This document shows, piece by piece, positions 55,666 through 63,085 of a DNA stretch of 64,000 nt (position 1 is its first letter; each line of letters starts with the position of its first letter). Made by a program: the position numbers and the translations under genes. Source of the stretch: Pseudomonas sp. Choline-02u-1. Lineage in GTDB: Bacteria > Pseudomonadota > Gammaproteobacteria > Pseudomonadales > Pseudomonadaceae. The notes under the pieces were generated by a model. The model worked only from the letters and a program-made list of their open reading frames with translations, searched no databases and was not told where the DNA came from. Location: positions 168,372 to 232,371 of the forward strand of contig NZ_PJBC01000059.1 of NCBI RefSeq assembly GCF_002836515.1. Reading direction: 5' to 3'.

Positions 55666-57294
55666 TCAAGGGTACTTACGCTTGTCCGGCGCCGGCGGGA
55701 AATACTGGTACAACCAGGTCTCGCTCAATGTGCGGTCATTGGTGCGAATGAACAGGCGCAGCTCCACCGGCTCGACGCTGTCATTGGTCGGGTACCAGTC
55801 GAACAGGATCCGGTAACCCTTGATGTCATCCAGTACCAGCACACTGAAGTCCTGCACCTTGCCGTTGGAACAAGTGATCACCGGTTCGATCCCGGTGCCC
55901 TGCGGCAAGCGCTCCAGACCGCCACCGGTGAAGTCCACGGCAAAACGGCGCGCCCACACTTTCGGGTAATGCTCGCCGGGTGCCCAGCCTTCGGTGAACC
56001 CACCCATGCCGGAGCGGGTCGCATGCACCCGGGCCAACGGCGTACCCACTGGCGGTAAGGCGCTCCAGTACAGCTTGTAACCGTAATTCAGCGAATCACC
56101 TGCCGCGACGGGTTTTTTTGGCGTCCAGAAGGCAACGATGTTATCCAGCGTCTCGCCGGTCGTAGGAATTTCCAGCAGATCGATCGAGCCTTCGCCCCAA
56201 GCGGTTGTTGGTTCTACCCACAGGCTCGGGCGCTTGCTGTACCAGTCGACAGTGTCCTGATAGTTGGCAAATTCGTGATCGGTCTGCACCAAGCCAAAAC
56301 CCTTCGGATCGGTGTCGGCAAATGCGTTGAATTGCAGCGTCGCCGGGTTGTTCAACGGACGGCAGATCCATTCGCCATTGCCGCGCCACATGGCCAGGCG
56401 ATCGGAGTCATGAATCTGCGGATGAATGGTGTCGCACATGCGCCGTTCGTGAGTGCCACAGCTGAACATACTGGTCATCGGTGAAATGCCCAACTGTTCG
56501 ATGGCGGTACGCGCATTGATGTGCGCATCGATTTCCATGACGACACGTTCGGCCTGGCAATCGATATCGAAGCGATAGGCGCCAGTAGCGCTCGGCGAGT
56601 CGAGCAGGGCATAAACCACAAACCGCGTGGCGTTCTTGTCCGGCGTCTCGAACCAGAATTGGGTGAAGTCGGGAAACTCCTCGCGCTTCTTCGCGTAGGT
56701 GTCGATGGCCAGGCCGCGCGCGGAGAGGCCATATTGGCCAGTGGCGTCGACCGCACGGAAATAGCTGGCGCCGAGAAACGACACCACGTCATGCCGATCC
56801 AGCTCCGGCGCCTTGAACAACTTGAAGCCGGCAAAACCCAGGTCGCCCTTGAGCTGCTGGGTGTCGACCGAAGTGTTTTCATAATTGAACAGCGCCGGGC
56901 GGAAATGTACTTCGCGCGCCATGCGTGTCTTGGGATCAACGCTGTACATGCGCACCGGCTGACGGAAACCCATGCCGACGTGGAAGAACTGTACGTCCAG
57001 CTGGCCTTTGTTTTCTTTCCATAGGGAGTGTTCGCCGTCGTAGCGGATCGCGTTGAAATTCTGCGGCGTCATGGTCGCCAGAGTTGGTGGCAACACCTGT
57101 TTCGTATCCTGATAGGCACTGCCGGCGAGCTGCTTGGCCTGACGCTTCAACGACTCGAAATCGAAGGCCTGGGCCTCACCATCAGCGGCGCCACCATTGG
57201 CAGCCCAAGCGCGAGCCGCTAGCAGGCCAGACGCGGAAAGACCGGTATAGGCCGCAATGGCCATGGACGCTTTGAGCAAATTCCTGCGGTGCAT
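55666..57294 (-). CDS. opgD: Periplasmic glucan biosynthesis protein D
   Basis: 542 residues. Shapes the backbone of osmoregulated periplasmic glucans. Tat signal peptide MHRRNLLKASMAIAAYTGLS with a cleavage site near AWA (about 31). The OpgG/OpgD domain fills the rest, with WKENKGQLDVQFFHVGMGF, YFRAVDATGQYGLSARGLAI and EFPDFTQFWFE. I chose ATG 57294; the earlier frame has no signal character. No opgG/opgH neighbour, as is usual for opgD. Confidence 0.93.
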   Translation of the reverse strand: MHRRNLLKASMAIAAYTGLSASGLLAARAWAANGGAADGEAQAFDFESLKRQAKQLAGSAYQDTKQVLPPTLATMTPQNFNAIRYDGEHSLWKENKGQLDVQFFHVGMGFRQPVRMYSVDPKTRMAREVHFRPALFNYENTSVDTQQLKGDLGFAGFKLFKAPELDRHDVVSFLGASYFRAVDATGQYGLSARGLAIDTYAKKREEFPDFTQFWFETPDKNATRFVVYALLDSPSATGAYRFDIDCQAERVVMEIDAHINARTAIEQLGISPMTSMFSCGTHERRMCDTIHPQIHDSDRLAMWRGNGEWICRPLNNPATLQFNAFADTDPKGFGLVQTDHEFANYQDTVDWYSKRPSLWVEPTTAWGEGSIDLLEIPTTGETLDNIVAFWTPKKPVAAGDSLNYGYKLYWSALPPVGTPLARVHATRSGMGGFTEGWAPGEHYPKVWARRFAVDFTGGGLERLPQGTGIEPVITCSNGKVQDFSVLVLDDIKGYRILFDWYPTNDSVEPVELRLFIRTNDRTLSETWLYQYFPPAPDKRKYP

Positions 57295-57697
57295 AAATAC
57301 AACCTGTCGTGTGCAATCCAGCGCCGTTCCTGGCACCTGTCGGATCGGAAATTACGGTTCGGTCATGCCTTCGGCCAAACGCAACGGACTATAAACAGAT
57401 GCCCGCTAGCTTAATCGGTTCGATTGTCGGGCAAAAAGGCTTGTTTGCATCGTGTCATCTGGCAATGAAACAAGACATGTCTGTAACTTTTCTGACAGGA
57501 CTCTCTGATTTAGAGGGCATATCTGCTTTTGTCGATTAATTACTCTAAAAACCACTTTTCAACGCCGATTTAATTCCTATGCTATGGACAAGACCGGATA
57601 CAAGCCTTCGTGCCGGCGGGGCACACGACGCTGCTCGAAGAGGCAGGGCGATGTGAGGTTCAGCAGTTTCTTGACTCAACAGAGAAGGACATCGTCC
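57295..57697. other. 403-bp gap between opgD and small ORF
   Basis: Divergent gap. It should hold promoters for both genes. A+T content rises around 57520-57580 (TCGATTAATTACTC). I see no REP, no RNA gene and no further coding sequence. No promoter could be placed with confidence. Confidence 0.4.
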
Positions 57698-57883
57698 ATG
57701 GCAAAAATACAGAGCATCACCGAAATCCTGGGCATCTTCCCTTGCTTGGGCGGCGGACGCAGAAGACGCCGTCTCAATTCCGACGAGTTGAAACTGGTGG
57801 AACGTTATCGAGAGCTGTCGGAAAGCGACCGGATCGCCATGCGCTATCTGGTGGATGCGATGCGCAGTGTTTCGCGATTCTAA
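57698..57883 (+). CDS. 61-residue basic conserved-looking protein
   Basis: MAKIQSITEILGIFPCLGGG, then five arginines, then NSDELKLVERYRELSESDRI and a final helix ending MRSVSRF. AAGGA lies upstream of ATG 57698. An earlier in-frame start at 57584 gives a longer product but no ribosome-binding site. A hydrophobic N-terminal helix followed by an arginine cluster and an acidic/basic helix. I do not recognise the family. Confidence 0.6.
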   Translation: MAKIQSITEILGIFPCLGGGRRRRRLNSDELKLVERYRELSESDRIAMRYLVDAMRSVSRF

Positions 57884-57894
57884 TAGAGGAGGGG

Positions 57895-57925
57895 AAAGGG
57901 GCAGGCCGAAAAGCCTGCGCCTTTC
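57895..57925 (+). terminator. Hairpin after the 61-residue gene
   Basis: AAAGGGGCAGGC pairs with GCCTGCGCCTTT, a good stem but with only a weak T run. Confidence 0.5.
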
Positions 57926-58058
57926 ATTGCGTAACGTGCGAACCGGGCTCTTGCGAGCAGCGAGCAACATCTGGAAGCACACTGGGAAGTCGGGACCGGG
58001 CACTTTCGAACTAGGCTGAGGGCCTTAGATCCGGATAACCCTTGTTTGGAGACGGAAC

Positions 58059-58790
58059 ATGAACACCCGTGGATTGCTCGATCAACTGCTCAAGTCCGGG
58101 CAGGAAATGCTGCAGAACAAGGCCGGCGGCGGTTCCAGCAAGTCGGCTGCCGGCGGACTCGGTGGTCTGCTCGGTGGCTCGCCTGGCTCCAGCGGCCTCG
58201 GGGGATTGCTCTCCGGCGCGGGCGGCGGCGCATTGGCCGCAGGCGCGATGGGCCTGCTGCTAGGCAATAAAAAGGTCCGCAAAGTCGGCGGTAAAGTGGC
58301 GATCTATGGCGGCCTGGCCGCATTGGGCGTGCTGGCGTACAAAGCCTACGGCAACTACAACGCGCAGAAAGGCAGCGCACCACAACGCGAACCGCAAACC
58401 CTCGACCGCCTGCCTCCAGCGCAGGTCGAGGAGCATAGCCAGGCGATCCTCAAAGCTTTGGTCGCCGCCGCCAAAGCCGATGGCCACATCGACGAGCGCG
58501 AGCGCGAACTGATCGAAGGTGAATTCACCAAAATCGACAGCGACCAGGAACTGCAACACTGGCTCCACGCCGAACTCAACAAACCCCTCGACCCCACCGA
58601 CGTCGCCCGCGCGGCGAACACGCCGGAAATGGCGGCGGAGATGTACATCGCCAGTGTGATGCTGGTGGATGAGGAGAATTTTATGGAGAAAAGCTATCTG
58701 GATGAGCTGGCGCGGCAGTTGAAGCTGGAGCCGGGGTTGAAGGTGGAGTTGGAGAGGCAGGTGCGGTTGGCGGGGGCGGATAGCGTGTAA
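58059..58790 (+). CDS. DUF533/TerB-like inner membrane protein
   Basis: 243 residues, like YebE. A Gly/Ser-rich low-complexity stretch (about 24-70) with GGLGGLLSGAGGGALAAGAM, a hydrophobic segment (about 80-95), and a C-terminal TerB-like helical domain (about 125-235, VAAAKADGHIDERERELIEG). GGAG lies upstream of the ATG. Function unknown. The RHS-derived region begins about 4 bp after its stop. Confidence 0.85.
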   Translation: MNTRGLLDQLLKSGQEMLQNKAGGGSSKSAAGGLGGLLGGSPGSSGLGGLLSGAGGGALAAGAMGLLLGNKKVRKVGGKVAIYGGLAALGVLAYKAYGNYNAQKGSAPQREPQTLDRLPPAQVEEHSQAILKALVAAAKADGHIDERERELIEGEFTKIDSDQELQHWLHAELNKPLDPTDVARAANTPEMAAEMYIASVMLVDEENFMEKSYLDELARQLKLEPGLKVELERQVRLAGADSV

Positions 58791-58793
58791 TCG

Positions 58794-59040
58794 AAGTGGC
58801 GATCGCCCGGCATCAGCAGGCGGTTGCACTTTTACGTTAGCTAAACTTTCTGCGTTTCAGTCGTTCTCGTAACGGCGTTGAATCGATCTTTGTCCCGATG
58901 GCGGACAGTGCGCATGCCGCTGGCTCTGTACATAATTTTGGTACTGGCCGCGTAATAGAGCTGGCGAATAGATCACTAGTAATCGGTGATTAGCTCGCTG
59001 ATGTCGTCGCCAAATCCGTTTTGTTCAACAGTCGACCGTT
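58794..59040 (-). pseudogene. Shrunken RHS core relic
   Basis: Three blocks match the larger RHS relic at 60.7-62.1 kb on the same strand and in the same order. 58974-59040 encodes DLNGRLLNKTD, then after a one-base loss GDDISELITDY (compare DLNGQLLKKTEFGDDGSELV at about 62000-62060). 58890-58950 matches about 61573-61640. 58794-58845 matches about 61327-61378. The spacing is about 620 bp in the larger copy and about 130 bp here, so most of the core has been deleted. Seen by direct comparison of the two stretches. Confidence 0.72.
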
Positions 59041-59514
59041 GAGGTCTGAGTTGGCGGCTCTGCCGTCGGGAAAGTTTCCTTCTGCTAGCAATATTTGTAT
59101 AGGGATGTGTCGCCCGTAATTATTGTTGTATCTTTCTCTGTCCACACGCTGTTGATGTTGTTGATGACCAGTTGTAGGTTGGTTGGGTTTTGAAAAAAAA
59201 TGATAGAAGAGTTCGAAGTATAATTCTTCGATCAAACTTGCTGTTAGGTTTGGACGGGTATTCAGAAGTTCGTTGGAAATCGGGTAATCAACTGTCGCAA
59301 GCTCCGGAATGTCCACGTCGTCTTGCTCGGAATCGTCAATCCCGCATTCCGAAATAAACGTGTTTGCAATAATTTCAAACTCTCTTGGAAAGTCGCCGGG
59401 CTTGATTTGCAGTATGTAGGGCTGAGTTTTGATCGTAACCTTCTCTTCGAATCCCAAGCTTCTATAAGATACGGTATTTGGATTGACTGCGTTGCCTGAG
59501 TAATTAAATATCAT
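58990..59514 (-). CDS. Unrecognised ORF ending in RHS relic
   Basis: 174 residues, A+T-rich. It opens MIFNYSGNAVNPNTVSYRSL and its middle is acidic (SECGIDDSEQDDVDIPELAT). The last 17 residues (DLNGRLLNKTDLATTSAS region) are RHS core read through a frameshift, so the native protein probably ended earlier or the gene is a chimera. Size, composition and position suggest an immunity or cargo gene of a polymorphic toxin. No family recognised. Confidence 0.5.
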   Translation of the reverse strand: MIFNYSGNAVNPNTVSYRSLGFEEKVTIKTQPYILQIKPGDFPREFEIIANTFISECGIDDSEQDDVDIPELATVDYPISNELLNTRPNLTASLIEELYFELFYHFFSKPNQPTTGHQQHQQRVDRERYNNNYGRHIPIQILLAEGNFPDGRAANSDLNGRLLNKTDLATTSAS

Positions 59515-59611
59515 GGTTTTTATTTCGCTGTTATCGGTTTGTTTGTCGAGATTTTTTACCCTAAAGAAAACTCTCCTTGCACTACACTACAGGTCTGAGG
59601 CCTTTTCCACA

Positions 59612-59880
59612 TTAATTGCATCGGCAGCGACTGTGAACGCGCACTGCTTTAGCGTAGTGGGTTGCTCTAACAAATTTTGCAATTAATGAAATTTTAAAAG
59701 CACCATTTTTGCTAAATTCTGGATACCATCCGATGTCTATTCTTTGTTCGTTTGGGAATACTGCCTGTAAAGATCCTCTTTCAGGTTGTCTGAGATGAGT
59801 GCGATGTCGTAATCGATTAGGTTGGATAGTTAGTCGAAAATTACTTTTCCGCTGAGATGTATGATGTTTCGAAGTTTCAT
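59612..59880 (-). pseudogene. Broken immunity-like gene
   Basis: Reading from ATG 59880: MKLRNIIHLSGKVIFD, then an in-frame TAA (59830-59832), then LSNLIDYDIALISDNLKEDL. A one-base loss near 59770 shifts the frame to LQAVFPNEQRIDIGWYPEFS followed by KNGAFKISLI. The pieces form one continuous, plausible small protein of the kind found beside RHS tips. The end (from about 59687) is replaced by foreign sequence inside a 10-bp inverted repeat. The remaining parts of 59515-59973 show nothing coding. Confidence 0.55.
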
Positions 59881-59973
59881 TAGGGCGCTTTTAATTGCGA
59901 GAGTAGGAAAAGGAGTTTAATTTATATTCGGCTTGTAAAAACAAATCTGACCCCTTTGCTTTCGATAGGGGGT

Positions 59974-60306
59974 TTAAAAGTAAAAGAACATTCCTGTATT
60001 GTATTTCAATGCAATTTCGTTTAGGTGTGTGAGCTTTCTTAACGTATCGGAGTTTGTAGTGATTAAATATTGTTGAAATATCTTGAGGGTTGATTCCAGT
60101 TCGGCGCGACCTTGTATTTTATCGTCTTCATAGACGTCGATAAGTTTGCTAAGTGTTTTGTTGATTTCCTCAATCACCCCCGTTTTTGACAGCCCTGAGA
60201 ATTCCTCTTCTGAGAGGAATAGTTCTTCTAGGTCGCTAGGTAAGCATTCATTTAAATCCAGGCGATGCATTGCATCTTCGGATAAAGGTACTGAAACTGT
60301 TTTCAT
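59974..60306 (-). CDS. Intact putative immunity protein
   Basis: 110 residues, acidic (LNECLPSDLEELFLSEEEFS), A+T-rich and without signal peptide. AAGGAACAACAAAAATG gives a ribosome-binding site. Its ATG overlaps the stop of the ancestral toxin-tip frame as ATGA (60303-60306), the usual coupling of toxin and immunity genes. The toxin itself is broken. Family not recognised; the immunity role is inferred from position. Confidence 0.6.
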   Translation of the reverse strand: MKTVSVPLSEDAMHRLDLNECLPSDLEELFLSEEEFSGLSKTGVIEEINKTLSKLIDVYEDDKIQGRAELESTLKIFQQYLITTNSDTLRKLTHLNEIALKYNTGMFFYF

Positions 60307-62105
60307 TTTTGTTGTTCCTTGTTGAAGTGGTTAACTTCGTTATATTTGCTTTGGGTTCTTCCGGCTTGCTTTCCGTTTGGAAGCGTTTTGTTACTAGGAG
60401 CAATTCCTTCTCATAAATTCTGAAATAGTTTCCGTTCATGTCTTCAATCACTTCTATCCTGTTCTGAGGGTTTTTGTATATTCTTTAACCTTTGTCCGTG
60501 GTGCTAATGATCGGTTTGCTTCCAGCGAATCTTTCAACGGCATTGTTTAAGTTTGCTTTAGAACAATTCGCAGAATATAGAGCCGCTCGGGCAGTTCCCC
60601 CTGTTTGGGGCGCTTTTTGGTCGCCTTCATCGACTTTTGGTTTTGTAGCGGAATTATCAGCACCGATGCCAGGCGTACAGTTTTCGCCTCCAGGACATCT
60701 ATTCAACCTTAAGGATCCACCCACCACGTAGGGTTAGGCACGTACTTGGGGCTGCTCAGCGCACCCGCAAGCTTGATCGGATCGGGGGTCAAGAACCGTC
60801 CAGTCCCCGGTTGAAGTAGTGGTGACGGTTGTAATGTAACCCCGTCTCGGCGTCGAAATACTGCCCTTGAAAACGCAGCGGGTCATCGATTTCGCTGACG
60901 TCCAGCGCTGCAAAATTGTCGCAGGCGCGGTAGTTCGCGGACCACATGATTTCTCCGCTGTAGTCGGTGAGTTCCTGCGGCGTGCCGAGGTGGTCGAGTT
61001 GGTAGTAGAACGGGGCCACTTTTAGCGGGCCTTCACCGTCGAGCATTGCCAACGGGCGGAAGCTGCCCGGTTCATAGATGTAGCTGCGATAACGATTTTC
61101 TGCGCTTTCGGCGATCAATCGTTCGCCTTGCCAGAGAAATTCAGTGGTATGGCCGTCGACGGTTTTCTCGATGCGGCGGCCAAAGGCGTCGTATTGTAGC
61201 TTGCGGTGCTGCCACCCGTCAGGCTGACGCCGATCAGGCGGTGCGGGCAGTCGTAATTGTATTCAATGAAGAGCTTTGGCCGGTGCCACGGCGGTCGCGG
61301 ACCAAATTTCCGTACGCGTCGTAGTCGTAGTGGCGGTCGCCCTGCATGAGCAGGCGATTGCCTTTGACGTTGGCGAGGTTGGCAGCAGGCAGGTCATTTT
61401 GTCCGAGGAGGTTGCCTGCCGGGTCGTGAGCGAAGCTCTCTGACATAGCGCCGCGTACGTTGATCTGGCGATCCAGTGGATCGTAGTGATAGCTGCGGTT
61501 GCCTTTCCGGCTGTCGTCAATGCCAGCGAGGTTACCGTTGGCGTAGTAGTTATACCGGCGCTGAAACAGGTGTTTGTCCCGTTAGCTGACGCTGTGTGCA
61601 TGCAAGCGGCCCTGTTCAGCGTATTGGTATTTGCTTAGCAGCGAACCTTGCTGGCGCTCTTGTTCGCGACCAGCGCTGAATTGGGGGCTGGTCAGGCGGG
61701 AGCCGTTGAGGTCGATGCTGCTGAGTTGCCCACAAGGCTGATGGCGGTAATCGAGTTTGCTGCCTTCAGGCAAACGGCAGTGCTTGAGCTGGCCAGCGCT
61801 GTCGCATTCGTAGCGCAGAGTGCCCCAGCCTCGATGTTCCTCGATCAGTCGATCTTGCAGATCGTATTTACAGGCGAGCGGTCAATGGCCGTCGTTGACG
61901 TTAACGAGGCGATCAAGCGCGTCGTAGCTATAGTGAATCTCCTCACCATCGGGTAGCGTTTATACAATCAAGCGGCTTGCGGCATCACGCCGGTATTCGG
62001 TGACCAGTTCACTACCGTCGTCACCGAACTCGGTTTTCTTCAGCAGTTGGCCGTTGAGGTCGTACTGCCCCTGAATGTAATTGAGCGAGTTTGGTTTGTT
62101 AAGAA
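60303..62105 (-). pseudogene. RHS core fragment with dead toxin tip
   Basis: Starts at about YDLNGQLLKKTEFGDD and runs through YD-repeats (HYSYDALDRLV, YHYDPLDRQI, RHYDYDAYGNL, YYQLDHLGTPQELTD) to the core end RFQGQYFDAETGLHYNRHHY. It then continues GRFLTPDPIKLAGALSSPKY, VPNPTWWVDP and a tip (ARAALYSANCSKANLNNAVE ... EVIEDMNGNYFRIY ... SKYNEVNHFNKEQQK). Lesions: in-frame stops at 61960-61962, 61882-61884, 61582-61584 and 60485-60487; frameshifts near 61275, 61194, 60807, 60713 and 60412. The 5' part of the core is missing. The tip is a C-terminal toxin domain, family not named. The gene cannot make a full protein. Confidence 0.82.
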
Positions 62106-62116
62106 TATTTGGTCGT

Positions 62117-63085
62117 CTAATATCCGTATATTGGGTCAAAATAAGATAGGGGAGGGTGATTTCTTTTCCAGTCTTCCGAGAACTCAATCCCTTTTGTGAT
62201 TTCTATAGAATTCATTCTTTTAGCCAGCTCCGGGAGCAGTCGCTTTGCGTCTTCTGGTGCTGGTCCTGCCTCCAGTTTTGAAAGTAAAAGCGTCAAACCG
62301 TATGCTTTAATCAGATTTTCCGGATAACCAAGTTCATTGGATGGATCGGAGATCTTGTATGCGTAGGTGCCAACTGCATCTATGTGGCTGTGTTCCGCTG
62401 ATTTTTTCACCCAGTGTGCTATCTCTTCTTTACTACCATTATGATCGTATAAGTAATTCGCATAAAGGAACATGCCTCGCGGGTTGCCGCCTTCCGATGA
62501 CGCTTTAAACCATTTGATAATTGCTTTTTCTTTACTACCTGGAATCAAGAACCACCCGGCACCGCTTTTGTATGCGCTAGCCAGCAGTTGTTGTGCGTAA
62601 CTGTCACCTGCTGCGGCCGCTTTCTCAAGCCATGGCAGGCCTTGACCGGCCGTATACAGGACTGTCATTGCCTCTGTGTCGCCTTTGGTTGCTCGTTCTT
62701 GAGCCGTTATTAGTAAACGCTCTCGCCAGTCGACTCCATTTTTATCTGTACAAGTTCCCATACTTCCGCACAAGTCATTTTTATTACTCAGACGGAGCAT
62801 TGCATATAAAAAGCCTTGCTCAGCTGAAGCCTCATACCATTTTTTGGCGTCTGGAGTGATATAGCGCTGACTGAGTCTGATTGCTTCGCCCAAAAAATAT
62901 TGTGCGTCACGATCCCCTGCCTCTGCAGCAATGTTGAGAAAGGGCTGGGAGGCGTACCAGTCGCTCTGCTGGAAAATAGCGATACCCGTGTATTTTGCAT
63001 TTTTTTGTGTTGGTGTTAGTTCGGCGCTTACCGTGCCGCACAATGCAAAGTAGGCAAAAAATAACCAAATGTAATGCTTAATCAA
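62117..63085 (-). CDS. Sel1-repeat protein, probable immunity
   Basis: 322 residues. Signal peptide (about 1-20, WLFFAYFALCGTVSA). Sel1-like repeats follow: FLNIAAEAGDRDAQYFLGEA, WYEASAEQGFLYAMLRL, WLEKAAAAGDSYAQQLLASA, WFKASSEGGNPRGMFLYANY. The start overlaps the stop of the VasX-like effector gene by 8 bp. Periplasmic Sel1 proteins beside type VI effectors often act as immunity proteins, which fits here by position only. RHS relic sequence begins about 12 bp after its stop. Confidence 0.72.
   Translation of the reverse strand: MIKHYIWLFFAYFALCGTVSAELTPTQKNAKYTGIAIFQQSDWYASQPFLNIAAEAGDRDAQYFLGEAIRLSQRYITPDAKKWYEASAEQGFLYAMLRLSNKNDLCGSMGTCTDKNGVDWRERLLITAQERATKGDTEAMTVLYTAGQGLPWLEKAAAAGDSYAQQLLASAYKSGAGWFLIPGSKEKAIIKWFKASSEGGNPRGMFLYANYLYDHNGSKEEIAHWVKKSAEHSHIDAVGTYAYKISDPSNELGYPENLIKAYGLTLLLSKLEAGPAPEDAKRLLPELAKRMNSIEITKGIEFSEDWKRNHPPLSYFDPIYGY

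Noticed and set aside
59664..59700. An integron attC-like TCTAACAAA motif
   Set aside because: No matching partner core site at the right distance and no integrase; likely chance in A+T-rich sequence.
60303..62105. Explaining the RHS lesions as sequencing errors
   Set aside because: Flanking genes over 58 kb have clean frames, the lesions include four point nonsense changes as well as frameshifts, and neighbouring relics show true deletions.
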